Positions 43,345 to 52,089 of a stretch of DNA of 55,788 nucleotides are shown here, piece by piece. How positions within the stretch are numbered: position 1 is the stretch's first letter; every line of letters starts with the position of its first letter. The translations under genes were made by a program, and so were the position numbers. Source of the stretch: Fidelibacterota bacterium (GTDB lineage Bacteria; Fidelibacterota; UBA2242); contig DSAS01000024.1 in assembly GCA_011046365.1 (NCBI GenBank), positions 1 to 55,788 on the forward strand, given 5' to 3'. The notes beneath the pieces are model-generated. The model was not told the DNA's origin. It made no database searches and was given only the letters and a program-made list of their open reading frames with translations.

Positions 43345-44784
43345 ATGTCGTTGCTTGGCAACATAAAGACCAGATACCGTGCCGCTGCCGGGTACCGGGA
43401 GCTGCTGGCAATTGCCATTCCCCTCATCCTCAGTACCAGCGCCTGGTCAATTCAGCACTTCGTTGATCGGATGTTCCTGACCTGGTATTCGCCGGAATCC
43501 ATCGCCGCGGCAATGCCAGCGGGGATTTTCAACTTTTCCATTATGACCCTTTTCATCGGGACAGCCAGCTATATCAGCACCTTTGTTGCTCAGTATTTCG
43601 GCGCTCACCAGTACCGGCAGATCGGTCCCATCGTCTGGCAGGGTATGTATATTGCCATCATCGGCGGGATTTTCCACCTGCTGCTGATCCCACTGGCGAC
43701 GCCGATTTTCAATTTCATCGGTCACGAGCCGGCTATCCGGGAATTGGAAATCATCTATTTCCGGGTGCTCTGTCTGGGGGCTTTCCCGGTAATTGCCTCT
43801 TCGGCTTTTGCGGGATTTTTCAGCGGGCGCGGCAAAACCTGGCCACTGATGTGGATTAACATCACCGCCACTCTGACGAATATCATCTTTGACTATCTGC
43901 TGATTTTCGGGAACGGCGGTTTCCCGGAAATGGGCGTTCGGGGGGCAGCCATCGCTACGGTGCTCTCAAGTTGTATCTCGTTGATTATTTACCTGAGTAT
44001 CATCTTCCGACCGTCATTTTGTAAAACCTACTGCATTCTCACCGGAATCCGATTGGACTGTGCGCTTCTCAAACGACTTATCTATTACGGATTTCCCAAC
44101 GGCGTTCAGTTCTTTATAGATGCAGCCGGTTTTACCGGATTCCTGTTTATTGTGGGCAAACTCGGTCGTGATGCACTGGCTGCCACTAATATCACTTTCA
44201 ATATCAATAGTCTCGCCTTTATGCCTATGATGGGATTCGGAATCACCGTTTCGGTAATGGTCGGGCAATATCTCGGAAAAAACCGACCCGATCTTGCCCA
44301 CAAAGCCGCTTACTCCGGTTTTCACATCACCTTTTTTTATATGGCTGTCATGGTCGCCCTTTACCTCGGTTACCCTACACTGTTTATCAAACCCTTTATG
44401 GCTGGTTCCGACAGCAGAGAGATGGTGGCGATCCGGGAAATCGTAATAAGGCTGATTCGATTTGTGGCGATATACTCCCTTTTCGATACCCTGAATATTA
44501 TCTTTGCGGCAGCCATCAAAGGCGCCGGCGACACCCGCTTTGTTATGCGCATGCTGAGTGTTCTGTCGGTGGTGCTATTAATCATCCCCAGTTACCTTGC
44601 GCTGATTATCTGGAAGCAGAGTGTTTATGTCGGCTGGATCATCATTACCATTTACATTAGCAGCCTGGGTATCGGTTTCTATTTGCGTTTTCTGGGCGGA
44701 AAATGGAAATCCATGCGCGTTATCGAACCACCTCCGCCCGGTCTGCCGGCGACCTTTGCGGAAACTCCCACACCAGATATATAA
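43345..44784 (+). CDS. MATE-family efflux transporter
   Basis: A 479-residue multidrug/toxic compound extrusion protein with about twelve helices. The first repeat begins ELLAIAIPLILSTSAWSIQHFVDRMFL and the linker holds GRGKTWPLMWINI; GNGGFPEMGVRGAAIATVLS is a typical MATE signature. The ATG at 43345 gives a usual-length N-terminus; an earlier ATG at 43264 would add 27 residues. MATE pumps export cationic drugs or metabolites using Na+ or H+. It is divergent from the M50-pcrA operon. Confidence 0.92.
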   Translation: MSLLGNIKTRYRAAAGYRELLAIAIPLILSTSAWSIQHFVDRMFLTWYSPESIAAAMPAGIFNFSIMTLFIGTASYISTFVAQYFGAHQYRQIGPIVWQGMYIAIIGGIFHLLLIPLATPIFNFIGHEPAIRELEIIYFRVLCLGAFPVIASSAFAGFFSGRGKTWPLMWINITATLTNIIFDYLLIFGNGGFPEMGVRGAAIATVLSSCISLIIYLSIIFRPSFCKTYCILTGIRLDCALLKRLIYYGFPNGVQFFIDAAGFTGFLFIVGKLGRDALAATNITFNINSLAFMPMMGFGITVSVMVGQYLGKNRPDLAHKAAYSGFHITFFYMAVMVALYLGYPTLFIKPFMAGSDSREMVAIREIVIRLIRFVAIYSLFDTLNIIFAAAIKGAGDTRFVMRMLSVLSVVLLIIPSYLALIIWKQSVYVGWIIITIYISSLGIGFYLRFLGGKWKSMRVIEPPPPGLPATFAETPTPDI

Positions 44785-44846
44785 AGCCTTGCACATTTGA
44801 AAAAATTGATTTATTCTACTTTACAGCAAAAGGAGGAGGGCTCGTC

Positions 44847-45221
44847 ATGGGATTATCGGTATTTATCGCTAAAATCTTCGCACTCATTTACGTCGCATCG
44901 GGAATTGCCGTATTAATCGGCAATCTGGATTTGAACGGAATTGTCAGCAATCTGAAAGAATCAACGGCGCTGACTTTTTTAGCCGGTTGCGCTGGAATTA
45001 TCGCCGGAACCGCACTTGTTCAATATCATAACCTGTGGGTCAGTCACTGGCGCATCATCATTACCATCATCGGATGGATTATGCTGATTGGCGGGGTAAT
45101 AACAGTCATTATCCCCAATCTTCTCGTTCGGCTGAAGGGATTAATCAGTTACAGCAAACCTTGGGGAGTCTTTATGATCTTCTTCGGTCTGCTTATGGGG
45201 TATTTTGGTTTTTTTGCGTAG
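44847..45221 (+). CDS. 124-residue small integral membrane protein
   Basis: ATG 44847 is fixed by AGGAGGAGGG at 44831-44840. An in-frame start upstream would fall inside the MATE gene and is rejected. The product has four hydrophobic segments (about 5-25, 39-58, 66-88 and 103-123) with short basic loops. No family is recognised with confidence. A weak promoter-like pair in the gap (TTGCAC 44789-44794, TATTCT 44812-44817) suggests it may have its own transcription. It converges on the large metallopeptidase gene. Confidence 0.75.
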   Translation: MGLSVFIAKIFALIYVASGIAVLIGNLDLNGIVSNLKESTALTFLAGCAGIIAGTALVQYHNLWVSHWRIIITIIGWIMLIGGVITVIIPNLLVRLKGLISYSKPWGVFMIFFGLLMGYFGFFA

Positions 45222-45264
45222 CCGGACTGACTTCGGTCGAAGAAATCCGACGATTGCGGCTATC

Positions 45265-47985
45265 TTATTTCAGTAATAACATTTTCTGGTGAGCAACCCG
45301 GTTACGCTGTTCCAATGTGATGAAATAGACGCCACTGCTGACCTTTTGTCCCTGGTAATTGCGACCGTCCCAGGTATAAATATGCAGTCCGGTCTCCGGC
45401 TGAGCGATTGTCAGCGACTGAACCTGTTCGCCGCGCAGACTAAAAATCCGCAGCTTCCCGGGCGAATCGTCCATCAGACGGAAGCGTATCAGGGCTAATT
45501 TACCGCCGGACGAAACATACGGATTGGGAAATACGGGAAACAGCTTCAAAGTGACGGCTGATACCGGAACCGAGCCACTGTAACGGAACGAATACTCCAG
45601 CGTATCAATTCCATCGAAGAAGCGAAAGGGAATCCGAGTTGAGCCGATATTTTCCCAATCAAGCATGACTTTTACTATGACCGTATCGGTTTTGCTGACA
45701 ACGCCAGTCTCGGGATAAAAGGTAAGGGCGTCATCGTTACTGAACAGGGCAAATTGTGCGGCAGCAGTCCCGATATTCAGCACCTTTATCGCTTTAACTA
45801 ACTGGGAATTTGGGAAAGCCCAGTCCCGCACAAACAGACCGGCTTGAGGATTATACCGATTGCGCTGCATCACTGATATCAAGAGCGAGTCCGTGCCGGC
45901 AGTTGATGAATTCACCTTCAGCAGATGGTCATATAGTCCGGGATCAAGACTCGTGCGGTCAATATTGACTGTAACTTTCTGGATACTCTCCAAACCCGTG
46001 CCACTCGTCGCCGAGAGACTCAGCCAGGCAGGAAAAGGCATATCAATCCACCAGTCAATGGCACCGCTACCGAGATTACGGATATCGAACTGACGGCTAT
46101 ACTCATTTGCCCAGAAATAGAGCACGTCCGGCGAGATTTTTAATAACGGTTCAACGGTCATTTCCCGGTGCAGAATCGCGCCGATCATCCAGTCGCCCTC
46201 CAGACTGGTACTACCGACCTGGTAATCACTGAGATTCCGATAACCGGACCCCGTGTTAAGATAGGCTCGCCCGAAACCGGCGCCCGTTTCACTATAACCG
46301 AGGCTCTGGGGTAAATCAGCGCTGCCGACGGCAATAATCAGCTCCTTGGAATCAGGGAAATTAAGGGCTGCGGGCAGATAGTAACTCGTCCACTCGCCTG
46401 CACTAGGTACGATTTCATAGGTCGCTACCGGCTCCTGATTGAGCGCCTCCAGAATCCGGATTGTACAACCAAAATCGTACCCGACATTGAATTTAATACC
46501 CGCTAAACGATTGCCGTAATTACCGGTTGCAGAAAATTTCTCGGCTGCCAGGGCATTATTGAGTTGGATGTAATAAGTCAGATCGTCGCTATATACGATT
46601 TCGGTTTTTTCGATGCCGCCAATCACATGGGCTTTAAAGGAGCATTCCTTATTTCTCTCCAGCGCGGATATCTGCGTCCAATAGGGTATAAAGGTCACTT
46701 TACTGTGGGTTAGACCAAAAGATGGATCATCATAAATAAAAGGACTTTTACTCAAATTCACCAACTCCACCGCCGTCCCGCCATCATCTTTCACGATTGC
46801 TAAGTTAAAATTCGGGTCCTCGGTAAAACTCAGTTCGAAAGACAGATTCTTGCCGGCAAAAAACTGAATATACTGCGCGGCTGAATTCTTAACAGTAAAA
46901 TTGATTTTCTCGCCTGCTTTAAAGCTACCATAAAAATAATCGGAATAGAGATCGAATATCTGCAAATCACCGTATCCGAAAATACCATCCTGCAGCCCGG
47001 AATCATTGATCAGATTCGCAATAAACCAGTTTCGCATTAAGGTACTGATATTGGAATTGTATCCGTAACTCGTCAATACCTGTTGATAACTGTCCAGCGA
47101 ATTGGCGCTGTTTGCAACGACGCTTCCGATAAAATCCAATCCGAATTGTCGGTAACAGTACTGTGTCCACAATCCGACTTTGGCGTAATCGGCGATGCTG
47201 TTATCGAAGGAGGTCAGCGGGCGGTTTGTGTCCCGCAGGAAAGGTCCGTGGGAGTGGGCATCAAAACCCAGAATGGACATAGCAAATTCAGACATACCCT
47301 CGTTCAGCCAGGTACTTTCGTTCGGATCGGCGCCGTAGTGAATCAAATGCTGTAATTCATGCGCCACAATACCCAGCGTATGGGGATCGGCGGTATTGCC
47401 GGGATTGCTGTCAATATACATAATATCGCCGAAATTGCCTTTGCCGGGTGAATTGATCTGATCCAGCGGATCAAAATAGCCAGCCATGTAAACCGGATTA
47501 TCAGTCTGGTCGAAATTGTCCCGGATATCGGTCAGTAAGACGATTAACTTGCCATCCCGGTTAACATCCGGGAGCGGTCCGAAAATTTCAATTTCGTTAG
47601 TCAAAATACCCCTGGCAGGATTGATTGATCCGGCTGGCGTCTCAAAAAGCAGCGCCTGGATAATCTGCTCGGCATCGCTTGGACTGATCCGGTTCGCCTC
47701 AATTTCGGACAGCTCGCCATAGACGATAATATTGTCCCGCTCCATTAACTTGTCGAAAACCGCTTCGATAAATCGCGGAGACGATTCGGAAATATTTTCG
47801 TAGATAAAAAATGTCGTGTCGCCGGCTGCCGGCTTCACAAGTCGTTTGACGATTTCAATTTCGCCGGTTTTAGAGATTACATTGGGATAACCACAGATGG
47901 GCACCGGACGGTCCAGGGAAAGGGGCATTGCAAAGCTGGTCACCAATTGAAAAACAGCGCCGATCAGGAGTCCGAACTTCCGCAT
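45265..47985 (-). CDS. Secreted M30-like zinc metallopeptidase with C-terminal sorting domain
   Basis: A 906-residue exported protein (signal peptide about 1-20). The catalytic region shows HELQH at 209-213 followed by WLNEGMSEF at 226-234, so His209, His213 and probably Glu229 bind zinc, Glu210 being catalytic; the context AHELQHLIHYG resembles hyicolysin-type (M30) peptidases. Two large beta-rich regions follow (about 380-650, with an ig-like repeat near 650-760). The last about 95 residues (VFPNPYVSSGGKLALIRF, SLRGEQVQSL, YTWDGRNYQGQKVSSG) are a FlgD/type IX sorting domain. It is therefore a probable cargo of the type IX secretion system and substrate of a PorU-type sortase. It overlaps gpsA by one base. 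Confidence 0.8.
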   Translation of the reverse strand: MRKFGLLIGAVFQLVTSFAMPLSLDRPVPICGYPNVISKTGEIEIVKRLVKPAAGDTTFFIYENISESSPRFIEAVFDKLMERDNIIVYGELSEIEANRISPSDAEQIIQALLFETPAGSINPARGILTNEIEIFGPLPDVNRDGKLIVLLTDIRDNFDQTDNPVYMAGYFDPLDQINSPGKGNFGDIMYIDSNPGNTADPHTLGIVAHELQHLIHYGADPNESTWLNEGMSEFAMSILGFDAHSHGPFLRDTNRPLTSFDNSIADYAKVGLWTQYCYRQFGLDFIGSVVANSANSLDSYQQVLTSYGYNSNISTLMRNWFIANLINDSGLQDGIFGYGDLQIFDLYSDYFYGSFKAGEKINFTVKNSAAQYIQFFAGKNLSFELSFTEDPNFNLAIVKDDGGTAVELVNLSKSPFIYDDPSFGLTHSKVTFIPYWTQISALERNKECSFKAHVIGGIEKTEIVYSDDLTYYIQLNNALAAEKFSATGNYGNRLAGIKFNVGYDFGCTIRILEALNQEPVATYEIVPSAGEWTSYYLPAALNFPDSKELIIAVGSADLPQSLGYSETGAGFGRAYLNTGSGYRNLSDYQVGSTSLEGDWMIGAILHREMTVEPLLKISPDVLYFWANEYSRQFDIRNLGSGAIDWWIDMPFPAWLSLSATSGTGLESIQKVTVNIDRTSLDPGLYDHLLKVNSSTAGTDSLLISVMQRNRYNPQAGLFVRDWAFPNSQLVKAIKVLNIGTAAAQFALFSNDDALTFYPETGVVSKTDTVIVKVMLDWENIGSTRIPFRFFDGIDTLEYSFRYSGSVPVSAVTLKLFPVFPNPYVSSGGKLALIRFRLMDDSPGKLRIFSLRGEQVQSLTIAQPETGLHIYTWDGRNYQGQKVSSGVYFITLEQRNRVAHQKMLLLK

Positions 47986-49016
47986 TAATTCCCCGGAATG
48001 GAATGCCGCTCGTCAACCGGATCGCGTGTCATCAGATCATTGAGTGCCAGCCGCGGGTCCTTCTCCTCAAATAACACTTTATGGATTTCCGCTGAAATGG
48101 GCATTAAAATCCCGTACTTTGCGATCATTTGTTGAACGGTCCGACAAGTCTGAACACCCTCCGCCACCATGCTCATTCCGTTGATAATATCATCTAATCT
48201 TCTTCCTTTTCCAATCTCCTCACCCACATATCTGTTGCGACTATGCTTGCTGCCGCAGGTTACAATCAGATCGCCCACCCCGCTGAGCCCCGCAAAAGTC
48301 GCTTCCTCAGCACCCAGATACACACCCATGCGGGTGATCTCCATTAAGCCCCGCGTAATCAGCGCCGCTTTGGAATTATCGCCCAGCCCCAACCCGTCAC
48401 ATATTCCCGCTGCAATGGCGATGACATTTTTCAGCGAACCGCCCAATTCCACACCAATTATATCGGTACTGGTATAGACTCGCAAATAATGGGAATTGAA
48501 AAGCTCCTGGACGCCTCGGGCGCTTTCAATATTTTCCGAAGCAGCCACCACAGCCGTGGGAATTTCACGCGCAACCTCCTCGGCATGACTCGGACCGCTA
48601 AGGGTTACAATCTTTGCCAGCGGATGTGGCAGAACATGATGGATGAGCTCACTCATCCGGAACAGGCTGTCCTGTTCGATGCCCTTGGAAAGATTGACAA
48701 TGAATGCATTCTCAGCAACCAGACCACTCAGATTCAGGAGCAGCTTACGCATGGTATGCGACGGCACGGCGATGACAATGAAAGCCGAATCCACCACGGT
48801 TTTTTCGAGATCATTGGAAATCTGAATGCCGGCGGGAATCGGGATGCCTTCCAGCAGCGGATTCCGCCTGGTTTTACTTAGCAGGGCGACATTTTCGGGG
48901 TAATACTCCCAGATTGCCACCGGGTGGTTTAAATTATGCAGGTGAATCGCAATCGTGGTACCCCAGCTGCCCGCACCCAAAACCGCGACTTTTGCCAGTT
49001 TGTGCTGAAAACTCAT
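47985..49016 (-). CDS. gpsA: Glycerol-3-phosphate dehydrogenase [NAD(P)+]
   Basis: Cytoplasmic enzyme of 343 residues that reduces dihydroxyacetone phosphate to sn-glycerol 3-phosphate for phospholipid synthesis. The N-terminal Rossmann motif VLGAGSWGTTIAIHL (about 13-27), the catalytic GVELGGSLKNVIAIAAGICDG (about 184-204) with Lys, and AALITRGLMEI are present. Length is normal. It ends one base into the metallopeptidase gene and follows purM by 18 bases. Confidence 0.96.
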   Translation of the reverse strand: MSFQHKLAKVAVLGAGSWGTTIAIHLHNLNHPVAIWEYYPENVALLSKTRRNPLLEGIPIPAGIQISNDLEKTVVDSAFIVIAVPSHTMRKLLLNLSGLVAENAFIVNLSKGIEQDSLFRMSELIHHVLPHPLAKIVTLSGPSHAEEVAREIPTAVVAASENIESARGVQELFNSHYLRVYTSTDIIGVELGGSLKNVIAIAAGICDGLGLGDNSKAALITRGLMEITRMGVYLGAEEATFAGLSGVGDLIVTCGSKHSRNRYVGEEIGKGRRLDDIINGMSMVAEGVQTCRTVQQMIAKYGILMPISAEIHKVLFEEKDPRLALNDLMTRDPVDERHSIPGN

Positions 49017-49034
49017 TTTCTGCGAATATTCTGT

Positions 49035-50027
49035 TTAAGCAATCCGACCGAGGATTACCGGGTTTTCACCCTTTTCTCTGAGTGCGGCGCTGAATTTTTC
49101 CCGGGCGGTGGCAGCCACTATCAAGATCAGACCAATCCCCAGATTGAAGACCTCGCGCATCTCCTCTGTAGCAACGTTGCCCAGTTGCTGAATATATTTA
49201 AAAATCGGCAGCCAGTCCCAGGCGTCCCAGTCAATGGACAGCTGCAGACCTGCGGGGATGATCCGGACGGTATTTCCTTCAATTCCTCCTCCAGTGATAT
49301 GGCTGATCCCGTGCAGGTCACGCTCGGTCAGAAGTTCTTCGACAATCGGATAGTAAGAGCGATGTACACGCAGTAATACATCGCCCAGAATGTCATTTAA
49401 CTCCTCAACAAAATCGGTCACCTTATGTTTTTTCAACAGTACAGCGCGCGCCAGCGAATAGCCGTTCGTATGCAAACCGCTGGAGGTCAAGCCGATTAAC
49501 AGATCACCGCGTTGAATATTGCGCGGAAGAAGCTGCTTTTTTTCCACAACACCGGTAATCGTTCCCACCAGATCAAAATCCTTTTCCCGGTAGATTCCCG
49601 GCATTTCCGCCATTTCGCCGCCGATCAGGGTGCAGTGGTTTTCCCGGCAGGCTTTTGCCAGTCCCGCTACGATCTGCGCAACTTTCGGCGGCTCCATTTT
49701 CCCCAGACCGATATAGTCCAGAAAGAAAAGCGGCTTTGCCCCCGCTGTTAAAATGTCATTGACGCAGTGATTTACGAGACACTGACCAACCGAATCGTAG
49801 CGCTCCATCAGGTTGGCGATCATCAATTTGGTGCCGACGCCGTCGGTGCTGGCTACCAGAACCGGCTGTTGATATTGCGACACCGGTAATTCATAACAAC
49901 CCCCAAAAGAGCCAACATCGGTCAGGACATTGGCATCGTAAGTCTGTTTGACCAGCTCTTTGATACTCGTCACGGCATCCCGACCCGCCTGAATGTCAAC
50001 ACCCGATTCCTTATAACTGCTTTTCAC
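49035..50027 (-). CDS. purM: Phosphoribosylformylglycinamidine cyclo-ligase PurM
   Basis: AIR synthetase, step five of purine synthesis, 330 residues. Motifs: KESGVDIQAG at the N-terminus, STDGVGTKLMIA (about 65-76), HCVNDILTAGAKPLFFLDYIG (about 92-112), LIGGEMAEMPG and TSSGLHTNGYSLAR. Start is GTG at 50027 and overlaps the stop of the preceding acyl-CoA synthetase gene by 4 bases (GTGA). No other purine genes are adjacent. Confidence 0.96.
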   Translation of the reverse strand: MKSSYKESGVDIQAGRDAVTSIKELVKQTYDANVLTDVGSFGGCYELPVSQYQQPVLVASTDGVGTKLMIANLMERYDSVGQCLVNHCVNDILTAGAKPLFFLDYIGLGKMEPPKVAQIVAGLAKACRENHCTLIGGEMAEMPGIYREKDFDLVGTITGVVEKKQLLPRNIQRGDLLIGLTSSGLHTNGYSLARAVLLKKHKVTDFVEELNDILGDVLLRVHRSYYPIVEELLTERDLHGISHITGGGIEGNTVRIIPAGLQLSIDWDAWDWLPIFKYIQQLGNVATEEMREVFNLGIGLILIVAATAREKFSAALREKGENPVILGRIA

Positions 50028-51841
50028 TGTTCATCAACCTCGGAATATAATTTTTCGATGATATCACGATACCGCTGAACGACAATATTGCGGCGGATTT
50101 TTAGGGAAGGCGTCAGCTCGCCGCTCTCAATTGTGAATTCATGGGGTAATAAGATGTATTTCTTGATTTTTTCAAACTGGGCAAAGCCTTCCATGGACTC
50201 TTCAATCACCCGATCATATAATTGTTTTACCTCTGGCAATTTTATCAGTTCTTCGCGGTTTTCAAACTGGAGTCTTTGCTCTTCTGCCCAGGCTTCCAGA
50301 TTGGGAAAAGACGGCACAATCAGTGCCGAGACGAATTTCTGCTTATCGCCCAGCACCAGAATCTGCTCAATCCATTTGGAGGTCACCAGTGTATTTTCCA
50401 TCGGCTGTGGTGCCACATTTTTGCCACCGGACGTAACTATCAGGTTTTTCTTGCGATCGATAATGACCAGGTAGCCGTCTTCATCGAGTAGTCCGATGTC
50501 ACCGGTATAAAACCAGCCGTCTTTATCGAGAACTTCGGCTGTCGCATCGTCATTTTTAAAGTAGCCTTTCATGACATGCGGACCGCGGGTCAGGATTTCA
50601 CCATCTTCGGCAATCCTGACTTCGACGCCGGGTATCGGCGGTCCCACCGTTCCGATTTTGGGCTTTTCGAGGGGATTTACTGAAATCACCGGTGACGTTT
50701 CCGACAACCCATATCCTTCCAGGATCGTAATTCCGGCAGCACTGAAAAATTCTCCTACCTCTTTGGAGAGCGGCGCTCCACCGGAAACGAAGAATCTCAG
50801 GTTGCCACCGATCCGCTCATGTAATTTATGAAAGACCAGTTTATGGGCTAACTTCAGTTTGCTTCCCAGAAGCGGACCGATTGCTTTGCCGGCTAACTTT
50901 TTATGCACGGTTTTGCGCCCGTTATTAATTGCCCACCAGAATATTTTCTGTTTAACTGCCGATCCGGCGGCAATACTGTCAATCACTTTCCCGTACACTT
51001 TTTCATAAAACCGGGGAACGGCGGTCATCAAGGTGGGATGCACTTCCTGCATATTATCCGCCACTGTATTGATACTTTCTGCATAATAGATCGCCGCACC
51101 CACGGAAGTCGCCAGAAAATGACCAGCCATCCGCTCAAAGCTGTGACTCAATGGAAGAAACGAAAGAAAGGTGTCTTTCTCATCGGCGGTAATGACATTC
51201 AGACTGGCTACGATGTTGGAAACGAGATTACCATGAGTCAGCATGACCCCCTTGGGTTCGCCGGTTGTGCCTGATGTATAGATCAACGTCAGCACATCTT
51301 CTTTATGAATGGACATGGCGTCTTTCTCGAATTCATCAGGGTGTTCGGCATTGTACTGCGTCCCCATTTCAAGCAGTTCATTCAGGGTAATCACATTTTC
51401 ATCATCAAAGACGCTGTTATCCAGCACGATGACTTTTTCGATTTTCTGCGCCTCATGGAGGAATGAGAGCACCTTTTCGGTCTGTTCCCGGTCTCCGGCA
51501 AAAACGAACCGGCATTCGGCATGTTGCGCAATCCACTTGACCTGTTTCGTTGTTAACATCGGGTAAATAGTCACAACGGCAGCCCGGGCGCAGATCGTGG
51601 CATAATCGGACATAGCCCACAGGTGACTGTTGTTTGCGACAATTCCAACGTGGTCACCGGCTTTAATTCCCAGAGATTTCAAGCCACCGGTCATTTTTTC
51701 AACCTGAGACCGGGCTTCCGCAAACGTTAGAGTCTTCCAGTCATTTCCATCCTTATATCCATAGGCGACTTTATTTGCATACCTATTGGTGACGGAAATA
51801 AACATTTCCGAGATTGTATCATACCTATTTTTTACCATCAT
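50024..51841 (-). CDS. Long-chain fatty acyl-CoA synthetase (AMP-binding)
   Basis: A 605-residue adenylating enzyme of the FAA1/FadD15 type that activates fatty acids to acyl-AMP and acyl-CoA. The AMP-binding motif LIYTSGTTGEPKGVMLTHGNL (near residue 185) is intact, followed by LEGYGLSETSP, GWFYTGDIGLLDEDGYLVIIDRKKNLIVTSGGKNVAPQ (A8 hinge) and an extended C-terminal domain. Two consecutive ATG codons (51841, 51838) are possible starts. It is at the head of the minus-strand group running to gpsA. Substrate chain length is not assigned. Confidence 0.9.
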   Translation of the reverse strand: MMVKNRYDTISEMFISVTNRYANKVAYGYKDGNDWKTLTFAEARSQVEKMTGGLKSLGIKAGDHVGIVANNSHLWAMSDYATICARAAVVTIYPMLTTKQVKWIAQHAECRFVFAGDREQTEKVLSFLHEAQKIEKVIVLDNSVFDDENVITLNELLEMGTQYNAEHPDEFEKDAMSIHKEDVLTLIYTSGTTGEPKGVMLTHGNLVSNIVASLNVITADEKDTFLSFLPLSHSFERMAGHFLATSVGAAIYYAESINTVADNMQEVHPTLMTAVPRFYEKVYGKVIDSIAAGSAVKQKIFWWAINNGRKTVHKKLAGKAIGPLLGSKLKLAHKLVFHKLHERIGGNLRFFVSGGAPLSKEVGEFFSAAGITILEGYGLSETSPVISVNPLEKPKIGTVGPPIPGVEVRIAEDGEILTRGPHVMKGYFKNDDATAEVLDKDGWFYTGDIGLLDEDGYLVIIDRKKNLIVTSGGKNVAPQPMENTLVTSKWIEQILVLGDKQKFVSALIVPSFPNLEAWAEEQRLQFENREELIKLPEVKQLYDRVIEESMEGFAQFEKIKKYILLPHEFTIESGELTPSLKIRRNIVVQRYRDIIEKLYSEVDEQ

Positions 51842-51902
51842 CCTCTTCCCTATATTTATTTTTGTTTTTCAAGATGGAACTGTTAATTTTAGCCTGCTTT
51901 TT

Positions 51903-51987
51903 GCCGAGGTGGTGAAACTGGTAGACGCAGCGGACTCAAAATCCGCCGGTTCTTGGAACCATGGGGGTTCGATTCCCCCCCTCGGCA
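51903..51987 (+). tRNA. tRNA-Leu (anticodon CAA)
   Basis: A complete class II tRNA of 85 bases. Acceptor GCCGAGG (51903-51909) pairs with CCTCGGC (51980-51986), discriminator A at 51987. The D arm is of Leu type (GTGAAACTGGTAGAC). The anticodon stem GCGGA/TCCGC encloses loop CTCAAAA, giving CAA, which reads UUG. A long variable arm with GGTTC/GAACC and a T arm GGGGG-TTCGATT-CCCCC follow. CCA is not encoded. It lies between the divergent acyl-CoA synthetase gene and the convergent lipoprotein gene. Confidence 0.96.
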
Positions 51988-52032
51988 CTCGTAATTTATT
52001 TTGTTTTTGTATTCCCATAGTACCAATATATT

Positions 52033-52075
52033 AAAAATCGGCAGATTTCAAATATTTAAGTACCTTAAGCTGCCG
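52033..52075 (-). terminator. Probable terminator for the Pal-like lipoprotein gene
   Basis: Read on the - strand, CGGCAG (52075-52070) and CTGCCG (52044-52039) form a 6-bp stem, with an inner TTAAG-TAC-CTTAA hairpin (52056-52068), followed by ATTTTTAA at about 52038-52031. It lies about 15 bases past the lipoprotein stop at 52090. Confidence 0.5.
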
Positions 52076-52089
52076 GTATGTCGTTTGGA

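Noticed and set aside
51842..51902. Promoter for tRNA-Leu (TTGTTT, TAATTT)
   Set aside because: Both boxes are poor matches and the region is generally T-rich.
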